Below are positions 28,623 through 37,663 of a stretch of 64,000 nucleotides of DNA, one piece after another. Both the position numbers and the translations under genes were made by a program. The notes beneath the pieces were generated by a model. It was not told the origin of the DNA, searched no databases, and saw only the letters and a list, made by a program, of their open reading frames with translations. Each line of letters opens with the position of its first letter. Within the stretch, counting starts at the first letter, position 1. Source of the stretch: Streptosporangium sp. NBC_01495 (lineage in GTDB: Bacteria; Actinomycetota; Actinomycetes; Streptosporangiales; Streptosporangiaceae); the NCBI RefSeq assembly GCF_036250735.1, contig NZ_CP109430.1:5890001-5954000 (forward strand), written 5' to 3'.

Positions 28623-28670
28623 GGCGAAAACCCGTGGCACCGACGGCCTCCCTGACGGCACACTGCCCCC

Positions 28671-29972
28671 GTGAGCGAAGCATCGGGCCGTACGGTGAGC
28701 GCCCTCGTGACGGCGGGCACCGAGTGGCTGGGAACGGTCGGCCCCTTCCCGGTGGCCGACCCCTGGTGGGCCGAGGTCGGATCGGTCGTGACCCACCTGG
28801 AGGGCGTGCTCGGCACGCCCGTGGTGGTGCTGCGCCTGGTCGACGCCGAGGACGGCGGCCGCGGCCCCCGCGACGGCCACACGACCTACCACGTCGAGGC
28901 CCTGAGCCGCCCCACGGCCGGCCTGGCCTCTCTCCGGCCCGGCGCCCCGGACTCGACCGGGAGGCCGTCCTCCCCTGGAGACCCCGGAGACCCCGGAGAG
29001 CTGGGCGAGTCGGCGGGCCCGGTGGCGCACCGGGCCGAGTGGGCGAAGGCGTCGGGGGTGCGCGAGGCACTGGGCTGGGCCGAGGCCGCGCTGCGCGAGG
29101 CGGGCAGGCCCGCCGAGGGGCCCGCGCGACAGGTGAAGACCTGGAACCTGGCGGGGTTGTTCCGCATCCCCACGCGCCCGGGACCGGTCTGGCTGAAGAT
29201 CACTCCCGGTTTCGCCGCCGACGAGGCCCGCGCGATCGGGATGCTCGCGGCGGAGGATCCCGGCCTGGTTCCCGCCGTCGTGGCGGCCGACACCCCGAAT
29301 CGGCGGGTCCTCCTGGAGCACGTGCCCGGCGGCGACTGTCACGGGGCGCCGCGGGAGATCGTCGCCGAGGCGGTGAGCCGCCTGGCGAGGGCACAGGCGG
29401 CCCTCGCCGGGCACGGGGGCGACGGGCGGCCCGACGGGCTTCCCGACCGCACGCCCTCGGCCCTGGCGGCCTCGGTGGGCGGTTTGCTCGACGGCGAGGC
29501 GGCCGGCGACCTGAACGCCGGGGAGCTGCGCCTGGCCCACCGGCTGGCCGCCCGCCTGCCGTCGCTGGCCGCCGCGCTGGAGTCATGCGGCCTGCCGTGC
29601 ACGCTGGTGCACGGCGACTTCCACCCGGGCAACTGGGTGTCGGGGCCGCGTGGCCCCGTCGTGCTGGACCTCGCCGACAGCCACTACGGCCACCCCGCCC
29701 TCGACGGGCTGCGGCCCCGCGACTTCCTGCCCGCCGACCACGGGGAGGCGGCCGCGGCGGCCTGGTGCGAGACGTGGGCGGCGGCCGTCCCCGGCGGCGA
29801 CCCGGCCCGCGCGCTGGTCCTGGCGGAACCGCTGCAGCACCTCGCGTACGCCGTCCGCTACCAGGAGTTCCTCGACAACATCGAGTCCAGCGAGCGGCGC
29901 TACCACGAGGGCGACCCGGCGCAGGCCGTCCGCGCCGCCGTGGCCGCCGCCGAGGCGGTCGGCGTCCTCTGA
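28671..29972 (+). CDS. aminoglycoside-phosphotransferase-fold protein
   Basis: The 433-aa protein's C-terminal half has the phosphotransferase signature LVHGDFHPGNWV and the metal-binding VVLDLADSHYGHPALD. The preceding part holds VWLKITPGF, a possible nucleotide-binding lysine. The first 150 residues have no recognised domain and include a repeat-encoded GDPGDPGEL stretch. Small-molecule kinase activity is likely, but antibiotic resistance cannot be claimed. It starts with GTG. Confidence 0.8.
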   Translation: MSEASGRTVSALVTAGTEWLGTVGPFPVADPWWAEVGSVVTHLEGVLGTPVVVLRLVDAEDGGRGPRDGHTTYHVEALSRPTAGLASLRPGAPDSTGRPSSPGDPGDPGELGESAGPVAHRAEWAKASGVREALGWAEAALREAGRPAEGPARQVKTWNLAGLFRIPTRPGPVWLKITPGFAADEARAIGMLAAEDPGLVPAVVAADTPNRRVLLEHVPGGDCHGAPREIVAEAVSRLARAQAALAGHGGDGRPDGLPDRTPSALAASVGGLLDGEAAGDLNAGELRLAHRLAARLPSLAAALESCGLPCTLVHGDFHPGNWVSGPRGPVVLDLADSHYGHPALDGLRPRDFLPADHGEAAAAAWCETWAAAVPGGDPARALVLAEPLQHLAYAVRYQEFLDNIESSERRYHEGDPAQAVRAAVAAAEAVGVL

Positions 29973-30041
29973 GGGGCCCGTCCCGCGAGGGGACCTCTCC
30001 GCGCGGTCGGGCCGGTTCCCTGTCGGCCGGTCACCCGCCCG

Positions 30042-30227
30042 TCACTCACCCGCGCACAGGGCGGGAGCCTTCTGGTACGGGTAGACGTGGTCCAGTTCGT
30101 GGTCGGGAGGCAGGACGCAGCGACGCTCGCCGTACTCGATGTGCGGGCACCGGAGCGCGTCACTGCGGCGCGGCAGCGTCGCCGTCTCCTCGCTCCCGTC
30201 GTCGGCGACAGCGGCTTCGTCAGTCAT
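30042..30227 (-). CDS. small Cys/His protein, unknown function
   Basis: The 61-aa protein is unrecognised. Its middle, RCPHIEYGERRCVLPPDHEL then DHVYP, has two cysteines and three histidines spaced like a small metal site. The N-terminus is acidic. It converges on the phosphotransferase gene with a gap of about 70 bp. No strong ribosome site is seen. Confidence 0.5.
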   Translation of the reverse strand: MTDEAAVADDGSEETATLPRRSDALRCPHIEYGERRCVLPPDHELDHVYPYQKAPALCAGE

Positions 30228-30741
30228 GGTGCGTGTCTTTCTGTGACATCCGGGTCGTGACGGCCGGACGGTGAACGGCCTGGACGGCCGTCCGCGTGGG
30301 GCGCGTCCGGGAAGAACGCGGAACGGAGGTCGTGAGGACGCCTCCCCACCGGTCGGCCGCAGGTGCGGTGCGGCGATCCATCCTCGCGAATTCCGGATGT
30401 CCAGAACAAGTCATCGACGCTGCTCCGTTTGATCGCTGTCAGGAATCGGCACCTGTGCGCCGAAGGCGCGGTGACCAGTCTTCCAGAGTTCCCCCCGGCC
30501 GCGCGAGTAGGGGAGACACATGATCGTCCATCGCTCCCCCGCCGTTTCGGCTACATTCCTCGACCGTTTCGGTCACATCACACCGCCCCGACAGGAAGGC
30601 GTCCGCGGGCACCGCGCCCCAGACTGCTGTAGGCCCGAAAAGTCAATCAAGCCCCCATAACATCGCGATAGGGATTTTTTGGGAGATCCCTCCACGGGCC
30701 ACTCACCAATACCTTGACATCACCCCTCACAAGGAGTGTTC
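30228..30741. other. 514-bp intergenic region upstream of the serine protease
   Basis: No convincing gene is present. The last 130 bp are A/T-richer (for example GGGATTTTTTGGG at 30671-30683) and should hold the protease promoter. A weak dyad AGGGAT / ATCCCT (30670-30691) lies there. Confidence 0.5.
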
Positions 30742-31863
30742 ATGTTACGTCGAGGTACCCTCCTGGCCGGCGCCACCACCGTGGCCCTGTACCTGGTCGC
30801 CACCGTGGCGCCCGCCGTCGCAGCATCCGCCCCCCCTGCCCCCCAGCCTCCGGCCGCCATGCTCGATGCCCTCCAGCGCGACCTCGGCCTCACCGCCGAG
30901 CAGGCCGTCCAGCGCCTGGCCAACGAGCACCGCGCGGCCGCCTCCGAGGCCGCCCTGACCCAGGAGCTCGGCGCCGAGTACGCCGGCGCCTGGCTCAACG
31001 GCGACGCCTCCCAGCTCTCCGTGGCGACCACCGACGCCGCCGACGCGGGCGCCATCAGGGCCAAGGGCGCGCAGCCCGTGATCGTCGGCCGTTCCCTCGC
31101 CAACCTCGAAGCCGTCAAGGCCAAGCTCGACGGGGCGTCGGCGGAGGCGAAGGCGGGTGCCTCCCTCTGGTACGTCGACATCGCGACCAACAGCGTCGTG
31201 ATCCAGGCCGGCAACCAGGCTGCGGGCGAGGCCCTCGCCGCCGCCGCGGGCGCCGACAAGAGCGCCGTGAAGGTGGCGCTCTCCACCGAGAAGCCCCAGG
31301 CCTTCATCAACATCATCGGTGGCAACGCCTACTACATCGGCGGCAGCCGCTGCAGCATCGGCTTCTCCGCGCGGCGTGGCAGCGCCCCCGGCTTCGTGAC
31401 CGCCGGTCACTGCGGCAGGGCGGGCAGCGTCACCAGCAGCCCGTCCGGCTCCTTCTACGGCTCGTCTTTCCCCGGCAACGACTACGCCTGGGTCTCCACC
31501 CCCGGCCACACCATGACCCCCTACGTCCGCGGCTCCGGCGGCGCCAACGTCACCGTTCGCGGCTCCACCCAGGCCTCGGTCGGCTCCTCGATCTGCCGCT
31601 CCGGCTCCACCACCGGCTGGCGCTGCGGCACCATCCAGCAGCACGGCGCCACCGTGAACTACTCGCAGGGCTCGGTGAGCGGCCTGACCCGCACCAGCGC
31701 GTGCGCCGAGCCCGGCGACTCCGGCGGCTCGTTCATCTCCGGCAGCCAGGCCCAGGGTGTCACCTCCGGCGGCTCGGGCAACTGCAGCGTCGGCGGCACG
31801 ACCTACCACCAGCCGGTCAACGAGATCCTCTCGGCGTACGGGCTGACGCTCGTCACCGGCTGA
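30742..31863 (+). CDS. secreted S1-family serine protease (streptogrisin/alpha-lytic type)
   Basis: The 373-aa preproprotein starts at an ATG with AAGGAG 5 bp upstream; the GTG two codons earlier overlaps that site. A signal peptide ends near residue 30. An alpha-lytic-type pro-region follows (LQRDLGLTAEQAVQRLANEH, AKAGASLWYVDIATNSVVI). The mature domain begins near INIIGGNAYYIGG. The triad is visible: His in TAGHCG, Asp in NDYAWV, Ser in EPGDSGGSF. Six cysteines can form three disulfides. No C-terminal binding domain is present. Confidence 0.94.
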   Translation: MLRRGTLLAGATTVALYLVATVAPAVAASAPPAPQPPAAMLDALQRDLGLTAEQAVQRLANEHRAAASEAALTQELGAEYAGAWLNGDASQLSVATTDAADAGAIRAKGAQPVIVGRSLANLEAVKAKLDGASAEAKAGASLWYVDIATNSVVIQAGNQAAGEALAAAAGADKSAVKVALSTEKPQAFINIIGGNAYYIGGSRCSIGFSARRGSAPGFVTAGHCGRAGSVTSSPSGSFYGSSFPGNDYAWVSTPGHTMTPYVRGSGGANVTVRGSTQASVGSSICRSGSTTGWRCGTIQQHGATVNYSQGSVSGLTRTSACAEPGDSGGSFISGSQAQGVTSGGSGNCSVGGTTYHQPVNEILSAYGLTLVTG

Positions 31864-31927
31864 TCCCGCCTCCTCACCAGCTGCTCCCCGTGAGCAACCC
31901 CCCGATGGCCGAGGAGACCCGCTAGAA

Positions 31928-32500
31928 ATGTCGAGAATCATTCGCTTCGGCGTCGCCCTCATCCTGGGGCTGGCCTTCCTGGTGACGGTCACCCCCGCCC
32001 AGGCCGCGCCCGCCCACGCGGCGGACGCCCGTACGGCAGCGGTTCGCGTGCTCAGGTACGACGCGAGCAGGGCCGCGGAGTTCCGATCCGCCGTGGACCA
32101 GGCGGCCCAGATCTGGAACTCCAGCGTCTCGAACGTACGACTGGTGGCCGGCAGCCCCGCGGACTTCGTGGTGCTCGCCGACAACGGCTGGCCCCGTGCG
32201 CAGCCCACCAGCCTGGGTCGCGGAACCGTGTGGATGGGACGACAGGCGACCGCGGAGGGCCACAACCCGCTGCGGATCGCCGCCCACGAGATCGGCCACA
32301 TCCTGGGCCTGCCCGACCGGCGTACCGGCCGGTGCACGGACCTGATGTCCGGCGCGAGCGCGGGCACGAGCTGCACCAACGCGAACCCGAACGCGGCGGA
32401 GAGAGCCGAGGTCCAGCGCAACTTCGCCGGATTCTCCCCGGCGATCGACTTCGGTCGGATCTACGTCGACAGCCCGGAGCACGCGGCGTCCCCGTCCTAG
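31928..32500 (+). CDS. snapalysin-family secreted zinc metalloprotease (M7)
   Basis: The 190-aa protein has a signal peptide ending near AQAAPAHA. The zinc motif AAHEIGHILGLPDRRTGRC matches HExxHxxGxxD of snapalysins, whose third ligand is aspartate. The following LMSGASAGTSCTN gives the Met-turn and second cysteine. It is a small extracellular neutral protease. It lies 64 bp after the serine protease on the same strand, so the two may be transcribed together. A hairpin follows. Confidence 0.92.
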   Translation: MSRIIRFGVALILGLAFLVTVTPAQAAPAHAADARTAAVRVLRYDASRAAEFRSAVDQAAQIWNSSVSNVRLVAGSPADFVVLADNGWPRAQPTSLGRGTVWMGRQATAEGHNPLRIAAHEIGHILGLPDRRTGRCTDLMSGASAGTSCTNANPNAAERAEVQRNFAGFSPAIDFGRIYVDSPEHAASPS

Positions 32501-32519
32501 ACAGACGCCCGCGAGCATC

Positions 32520-32555
32520 TCGCCGGTCCGGCCGTCCCCTCGGCCGGGCCGGCGA
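32520..32555 (+). terminator. hairpin after the two protease genes
   Basis: TCGCCGGTCCGGCCG pairs with CGGCCGGGCCGGCGA, a 15-bp stem with one wobble pair and a 6-nt loop, 19 bp after the snapalysin stop. Confidence 0.75.
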
Positions 32556-32597
32556 ACCCGTGTCCGGGGACCGGCCGGTGCGGCCCGGTGCGGCCCG

Positions 32598-32719
32598 GTG
32601 CGGCCAGGCCCTCGGGGCCCGGGAGATCCGTCCTTTGCCGTGAGAAGGCGGCGGGCCTGTGCGGCCGGGCCCTCGGGGCCCGGGAGGTCCAATCCTTCGC
32701 CGTGAGAGGACGGCGGAAC
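32598..32719. repeat. 61-bp tandem duplication
   Basis: The unit beginning GTGCGGCC and containing GGCCCTCGGGGCCCGGGAG and CCGTGAGA occurs twice with a 61-bp period and about 85% identity. The second copy ends at the stop codon of the acetyltransferase gene. Confidence 0.8.
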
Positions 32720-32720
32720 G

Positions 32721-33212
32721 TCAGAGGGACTTCTCGAAGCAGAGGGAGCCGGGGAGCCTCTCGTAGGGAGGAAAGACGGGGACAGGCGTGTAGCCCTCCC
32801 TCTCGTACATCCTCACCGCGTCCGGCTGGCGGGGACCGGTCTGCAGGATCACCCGGGACGCGCCCAGCGCGCGGGCCGCGTCCTCGGCCGCGTCCAGCAG
32901 GGCCCGCGCCACCCGGGTGCCCCGGTGGGACGGGGCCACGAACATCCGCTTGAGCTCCAGATCCTCACCGAGCCTGCGCAGCGCCACGTGCCCGGCCGCG
33001 ACGCCCTCCGCCGCGTAGGCGACCCCGGTGTAGGCGACGGTCTCCGGCTCGACGTTCATGCCACTGGGCACGAGGCCGATGACGGCGAGCATGTCGGCGT
33101 AGCGGGCGTCCATCTCCTCCGTCATGGCCCCCCGCAGGGCCACGGCCGCCGTGTCGTCCCAGCCGACCGGCCTGACCTCGATCACGTCGGCTCCCTGTGC
33201 GAACGCGGTCAT
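32721..33212 (-). CDS. GNAT family N-acetyltransferase
   Basis: In this 163-aa protein, LELKRMFVAPSHRGTRVARA is the acetyl-CoA-binding motif A, followed by RVILQTGPRQPDAVRMYERE and GYTPVPVFPPY. This matches the common actinobacterial GNAT pattern. The substrate is unknown. The ATG at 33212 (MTAFAQGADVIEVRPV) is preferred over one 63 bp upstream because GGAGAAGGG lies before it and alignment-like features begin there. Confidence 0.87.
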   Translation of the reverse strand: MTAFAQGADVIEVRPVGWDDTAAVALRGAMTEEMDARYADMLAVIGLVPSGMNVEPETVAYTGVAYAAEGVAAGHVALRRLGEDLELKRMFVAPSHRGTRVARALLDAAEDAARALGASRVILQTGPRQPDAVRMYEREGYTPVPVFPPYERLPGSLCFEKSL

Positions 33213-33393
33213 GTGCGAACCCGCCCTTCTCCCCGTTCCCGCGGCCACGGACCGCCCCGGGCGATTTCGACTCACGTAAAATCCCGACTTAAAAGGTAGA
33301 AAAATAGGGTTTTTCTGTCAATGTCCACGGCAGGATCTCACGAGCGCGGCGGGCCTTGGGGGTCGGCCATCGGCCGGCGGGAAGGATCAGGGG

Positions 33394-33837
33394 ATGACCC
33401 GTTCCCACATCAGCGTCTCGGTGGACGCGCACGCCCGGCCCGAGCAGGTGTTCTCGGTTCTGACCGACTGGCCGAGGCACGACGAGTGGATGGTCCTGAC
33501 CCGGGCGCACGTCACCGCCGGGGACGGCCACAGCGCCGGAAGCCGCCTGGAGGCCTTCACCGGGATGGGACCGGCCGGGTTCCTCGACACCATGGAGATC
33601 ACCGAGTGGGACCCGCCGAGGAGCGTGGGGGTCCGGCACACCGGGCGGCTGGTGCGCGGCACCGGGGTCTTCCGCGTGCTGCCCCGCGAGGGCGGCGGCA
33701 GCACGATCGTCTGGGAGGAGGAGCTCGACGTGCCGTTCGGCGCGGCCGGGCGACTCGGCTGGCGGCTGATCAGGCCGCTGAACGCGGCCCTGTTCCGCCT
33801 CTCGCTGCGCCGCCTGGCCGCGCTCAGCGATCACTGA
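33394..33837 (+). CDS. SRPBCC (polyketide cyclase/START-like) family protein
   Basis: The 147-aa protein begins SHISVSVDAHARPEQVFSVL and continues DWPRHDEWM, a usual SRPBCC start, with STIVWEEELDVPFG later. These proteins form a hydrophobic ligand cavity. Neither ligand nor pathway can be told. The 3' end of the gene, encoding LSLRRLAALSDH and the stop, is the first unit of a four-copy 55-bp tandem repeat running into the convergent fxsA. Confidence 0.82.
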   Translation: MTRSHISVSVDAHARPEQVFSVLTDWPRHDEWMVLTRAHVTAGDGHSAGSRLEAFTGMGPAGFLDTMEITEWDPPRSVGVRHTGRLVRGTGVFRVLPREGGGSTIVWEEELDVPFGAAGRLGWRLIRPLNAALFRLSLRRLAALSDH

Positions 33838-34012
33838 GAGCGTGACGTTCCAGCTCTCGCCGTGCCACCCGGCCGCGCTCAGCGATCACTGAGAGCATGA
33901 CGTTCGGCCTCTCGCCACGCCACCCGGCCGCGCTCAGCGACCGCTGAACCCCGACGTTCCGCCTCTCGCCGCGACCTGACCGCGCTCAGCGGTCGCTGAG
34001 ACCCCGGCCGGA
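33799..34012. repeat. four-copy 55-bp tandem repeat between convergent genes
   Basis: Units start CTCTCGC at 33799, 33854, 33909 and 33963. Each contains GGCCGCGCTCAGCG or a close variant and a dyad such as CTCAG-CGATCA-CTGAG. Unit 1 holds the SRPBCC stop codon. Unit 4 holds the stop and last codons of fxsA on the other strand. The dyads could serve as bidirectional terminators. Confidence 0.9.
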
Positions 34013-34552
34013 GTCTCCGGTGCCTCCCGGTGCTCTCGCGCCCCCCGGCTCGTCGCGGACGACCTCGCCGTGGACGACCGGCCCGGAGCCCGGGGGCCTC
34101 CCGGCGTCGCGCAGCACGTCGAAGGGCGAGCCCGCGCCGCCGAACGGCGAGCCGAGCCCGCCGCTCGCCGCGCTCCTCGCGACGAGGGTGCGGACGCGGC
34201 GGGCGAAGAACCAGGATCCGAGCCTGCGGACCATCGGCCGGGTGAACGGCAGCAGGCACAGGAAGCCCAGGACGTCCGTGAGGAAGCCCGGGGTGAGCAG
34301 CAGCGTGCCGCCCACGAGGATCAGCGCGCCGTCGGCGAGCTCGCGGTCGGGCATCCGGCCGCTCTGCAGCGCGCCCTGGAGGTTGCGCCAGGCCCGGCGG
34401 CCCTCGCGGCGCACGATCCAGGCGCCGAGCAGGCTGTCGGCGAGCAGGAGGCCCACCGTGGGCCACCCGCCGATGACCTGACCGACCTGGATGAGCACCC
34501 ATATCTCGAGGACCGGCACCACGAGGAAGGTCAGGAACAGCAGAATGCGCAT
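33986..34552 (-). CDS. fxsA: FxsA family membrane protein
   Basis: The 188-aa protein starts RILLFLTFLVVPVLEIWVLI and has GGWPTVGLLLADSLLGAWIV and ALILVGGTLLLTPGFLTDVL, all typical of FxsA. There are about three or four membrane segments and a polar Gly/Pro-rich tail. In E. coli FxsA suppresses F-plasmid exclusion of phage T7; its normal role is unclear. Its last codons lie in the 55-bp repeat. It is downstream of ppm1-lnt on the same strand, a frequent actinomycete arrangement. Confidence 0.9.
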   Translation of the reverse strand: MRILLFLTFLVVPVLEIWVLIQVGQVIGGWPTVGLLLADSLLGAWIVRREGRRAWRNLQGALQSGRMPDRELADGALILVGGTLLLTPGFLTDVLGFLCLLPFTRPMVRRLGSWFFARRVRTLVARSAASGGLGSPFGGAGSPFDVLRDAGRPPGSGPVVHGEVVRDEPGGARAPGGTGDSGRGLSDR

Positions 34553-34748
34553 TTTCGCCTCAACTCATGCGACAGCCGTACGACATGAACAACGTCCCGG
34601 GGCGACGGCGCGTTCCGCGTTCGCTCAGCGTGGACGGCGTCCTCAGCGGACTCTCAGGATCGCGCCCCCGAGGAGCCCCGGGGGCGGCCTCGCGGGAGCG
34701 GCGCGGACGGCCGGGAGGGCCGGACGGCGCGTCCGCGAGGCCGCGGGG

Positions 34749-35501
34749 TCAGCGACCGCGGCGGCGGCGCAGGCGGGCGGGCAGGCCGGTGACACCCCAG
34801 ACGGTGACCCGCCACAGGGCCTCGGCCACGATGCCGCGGCTCATCTTGCTGGCCCCGACGGTGCGCTCCACGAAGGTGATGGGCACCTCGGTGACGCGCA
34901 TCCCGCCGCGGGCCGTACGCAGGGTCAGGTCCACCTGGAAGCAGTATCCCCGCGACTCGACGTCGTCCAGGCTGACCCTCTCCAGGGCGGAGGCGCGGTA
35001 GGCGCGGAAGCCCGCGGTGGCGTCGCGGACCGGAAGGCCGAGCATGAGCCGGGTGTAGATGTTGGCGCCGCGCGACAGGAACTCCCGCGAGGCCGGCCAG
35101 TTGACGACCCTGCCGCCGGGCACCCACCGCGAGCCGATCGCGAGGTCGGCCCCCTCGGCCAGCGCGTCCAGCAGCTTGGGCAGCTCCTCGGGCTGGTGGG
35201 AGCCGTCGGCGTCTATCTCCACGAGGACGCCGAAGCCCTCCTTCAGGCCCCAGCGGAAGCCCGCGATGTAGGCGGCGCCCAGGCCCTGCTTGCCGCCCGG
35301 CCGGTGCAGCACGTGGACGTGGTCGTCGTCGGCCACCAGCTTGTCGGCGATCGCCCCCGTGCCGTCGGGGCTGTCGTCGTCCGCGATCAGCAGGTGGGCG
35401 TCGGGCACTGCCTCGCGCAGTCGCCGGGTGATCAGCGGCAGGTTCTCCCGCTCGTTGTACGTCGGGACGATGACGAGCACCCGACCAAGCATCCGCTCCA
35501 T
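34749..35501 (-). CDS. ppm1: polyprenol monophosphomannose synthase (GT2 family)
   Basis: The 250-aa protein has VLVIVPTYNERENLPLIT, the DDDSPDGTG metal-binding segment, and GKQGLGAAYIAGFRWGL, VEIDADGSHQPEEL and GSRWVPGG. It transfers mannose from GDP-mannose to polyprenyl phosphate on the cytoplasmic face of the membrane, supplying lipid-linked mannose for lipoglycans and protein O-mannosylation. The ATG overlaps the lnt stop (TGATG). In mycobacteria the two activities form one fused Ppm1; here they are separate, coupled genes. Confidence 0.92.
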   Translation of the reverse strand: MERMLGRVLVIVPTYNERENLPLITRRLREAVPDAHLLIADDDSPDGTGAIADKLVADDDHVHVLHRPGGKQGLGAAYIAGFRWGLKEGFGVLVEIDADGSHQPEELPKLLDALAEGADLAIGSRWVPGGRVVNWPASREFLSRGANIYTRLMLGLPVRDATAGFRAYRASALERVSLDDVESRGYCFQVDLTLRTARGGMRVTEVPITFVERTVGASKMSRGIVAEALWRVTVWGVTGLPARLRRRRGR

Positions 35502-37222
35502 CACGCGTCTCCCACCTGCTGATCGTCCTCCCGGTTCACGGGGTGCCCCGCCCTGGGCGTCCGGCGCCGCCAGGCGGCGGCCGTCGCACCCGCACCCACA
35601 AGTATCAAGGCCCATTCGGGCAGCGCGCCCACGCGTGTGGCGATGGTTTGCGCGGTCCTGACCGGAACGGTCAGCACCTTCATGGCGGGCACCAGCTCGC
35701 CGGTACGCCAGGCGATCGAGCCGCTCGGAGTCACATATGCCGATATGCCGGTAATCGCGGAAGTGATCACCGCCCGATTGTGCTCCACGGCCCGCAGCTG
35801 GGACATGGCCAGCTGCTGCGGCGGCAGGTTGGTCAGGGCGTAGGTGGCGTTGTTGGTCTGCACCACCAGCGGCGTGGCACCCGTCCTGGCGGTGTCGCCC
35901 ACGATGCCGTCGAAGGCCACCTCGTAGCAGTTGATCGCGCCGACGGTCACCGGGCCCAGCCTGAGATCGCCGTCGCGGGTGCCCGCCACCGACTGCCTGC
36001 CGACCAGGGAAGCCCGCTCGAACAGGGCCAGCACGAGGCCCTGAAGCGGGGTGAACTCCCCGAAGGGGACCAGCTGCTGCTTGTCGTAGTGGGCGCCGGG
36101 GCCGGTGACCGGGTCCCAGACGATGCTGCGGGTCGCCCGGTTCTTCTCGCCGATCCTGACCACGGCGCCGACCAGGACGGGCACCCCGACGTCCTTGACC
36201 GCCGCGTCGATCTCGCTCCGGGCGAACTCGTCGCTCAGCGGGTCGATGTCGGTGGAGTTCTCCGGCAGCACGACCAGGTCGGGGCGGGGCGTCCTGCCCT
36301 CCCGGACGTCCCGTGCCATCTGGTGGAGCATCCGGGTGTGGTTGCCGAGGACCACGGCGGGCTCGTCGCCCAGCGGGTGCATGCCCCGGCCCGGGACGTT
36401 GCCCTGGATGACGCCGACGGTCACGCTCCTGCCCTCGTCGCCGTACCGGGGAACGGCGAGGGCCGCGGCCGGCACGGCCAGCGCCCCGGCGAGCGGCAGG
36501 GCCAGCGCCCGCCCCCAGCGCGAGCCCGGAGCCGCGATCGAGGGTGAGACCGGGAACGGGGAAAGGCGCGACACCGCCAGGGCGAGCAGCCCGCCGCACA
36601 GGGCCACCGCGAAGCTCACCAGCGGTGCCCCGCCGAGCGCCGCGTACGGGGTGAAGATCGACTCCCCCTGGCTGAAGGCCACCCGCGCCCAGGGGAATCC
36701 GCCGAAGGGGAACTGCCCCCGCGCCCACTCGGCCGCCACCCAGAGCGCGGCGCCCCACAGCGGCCACAGGCGCAACCGGGTCACCAGGGCGACGCCCGCC
36801 CCCCAGGGGGCGTAGAAGGCGCTCTCCATGGCGACCAGGCCCAGCCAGGCGTCGGTGCCGATCGGGCTCACCCAGTGCAGTCCGGGCAGCAGCAGGGCGA
36901 ACCCGGTGAGGAGGCCGAGCCACGTGCCCCGGCGCGGGCGGGTGCCACGCACCGCCAGGACCGCCGAGGCCATGCCGAGCGGCGCGAGGAACCAGAGCCC
37001 GAGCGGCGGGAAGGCGAGGAACAGCAGCAGGCCGCCGGCCACCGCGCCCGCGACACGGGCGGGCAGTGCCAGGCGCGAGCCCGGGGGTGGGGCCCCCGCG
37101 CCGGGCGGGCCGTCCCCGGGACCGGCTGACGGCCCCTTCGGCGAACCGGGTGCCGGACCGTCGGCGGGATCGCCCGTCGCGAGCCCCTCCGGTACCGGGG
37201 CGGCCGTCTTGTCCTGCACCAC
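35501..37222 (-). CDS. lnt: apolipoprotein N-acyltransferase
   Basis: The 573-aa protein starts at a GTG with AAGGAG 8 bp upstream; the frame is open to 37321 but without a better start. A Pro/Gly-rich cytoplasmic leader is followed by about six membrane helices. The nitrilase-like domain carries the catalytic Glu (VVLPENS), Lys (HYDKQQLVPFGEF) and Cys (INCYEVAFDG). A final helix lies near the C-terminus. It N-acylates the diacylglyceryl cysteine of lipoproteins. It is translationally coupled to ppm1. Confidence 0.93.
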   Translation of the reverse strand: MVQDKTAAPVPEGLATGDPADGPAPGSPKGPSAGPGDGPPGAGAPPPGSRLALPARVAGAVAGGLLLFLAFPPLGLWFLAPLGMASAVLAVRGTRPRRGTWLGLLTGFALLLPGLHWVSPIGTDAWLGLVAMESAFYAPWGAGVALVTRLRLWPLWGAALWVAAEWARGQFPFGGFPWARVAFSQGESIFTPYAALGGAPLVSFAVALCGGLLALAVSRLSPFPVSPSIAAPGSRWGRALALPLAGALAVPAAALAVPRYGDEGRSVTVGVIQGNVPGRGMHPLGDEPAVVLGNHTRMLHQMARDVREGRTPRPDLVVLPENSTDIDPLSDEFARSEIDAAVKDVGVPVLVGAVVRIGEKNRATRSIVWDPVTGPGAHYDKQQLVPFGEFTPLQGLVLALFERASLVGRQSVAGTRDGDLRLGPVTVGAINCYEVAFDGIVGDTARTGATPLVVQTNNATYALTNLPPQQLAMSQLRAVEHNRAVITSAITGISAYVTPSGSIAWRTGELVPAMKVLTVPVRTAQTIATRVGALPEWALILVGAGATAAAWRRRTPRAGHPVNREDDQQVGDA

Positions 37223-37398
37223 GGGCGGGGCTCCTTGCGATGTCGTGCGGGCGGGTGACGCCTGGTCTTCCTGGCCGGTCTTCCTAGCCGGAACGCTACC
37301 GCCCAGCGGGCACGCCCCCAAAAGTCCCGCTACACATTAACCAAAAACAACAACAAAACACTTCAAACCCCCCCCGAATAGCCCCCGGACGCGGCAAC

Positions 37399-37437
37399 GG
37401 GGCGGCCCGGGTGTCCATTGGACACCCGGGCCGCCCC
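37399..37437. terminator. 39-bp palindrome, probable bidirectional terminator
   Basis: Two 19-bp arms (GGGGCGGCCCGGGTGTCCA and its exact complement) meet at a single T. It is the longest perfect hairpin in the window. It lies about 370 bp beyond the helD stop and about 180 bp upstream of lnt on the same strand. Confidence 0.65.
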
Positions 37438-37663
37438 GACGCTTGCGGCGCTCGCACGGGAGCGGGAAGAGGGCCCGGACGACCCTTCGGACCGGTTCCG
37501 TCCCGTCGGCGGCGAGCGCGGATTGCCGTTGTCTACTGGGTGCCCGGACCCCTCCTGGGTCCAACCCCCCGCCCGGAAGGAGTGCCCCGCCTCGACGGAC
37601 TGCCGGTCCTGCGCCTGGCTGTACGGACGGGGTGATCCCCCGTCACGGGCGCAGGAGACGGCG

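Noticed and set aside
28671..29972. Antibiotic resistance gene
   Set aside because: The phosphotransferase fold alone does not show drug specificity, and a 150-residue unrelated N-terminus argues for another role.
30296..30523. 75-codon plus-strand ORF in the gap before the serine protease
   Set aside because: No ribosome site, no recognisable motif and out of character codon use.
33799..34012. CRISPR-like array
   Set aside because: Units are tandem without unique spacers, overlap two genes' ends, and no cas genes are present.
37223..37321. Longer N-terminus for lnt from 37321
   Set aside because: The GTG at 37222 has AAGGAG at good spacing; the upstream extension has no ribosome site and sits in promoter-like sequence.
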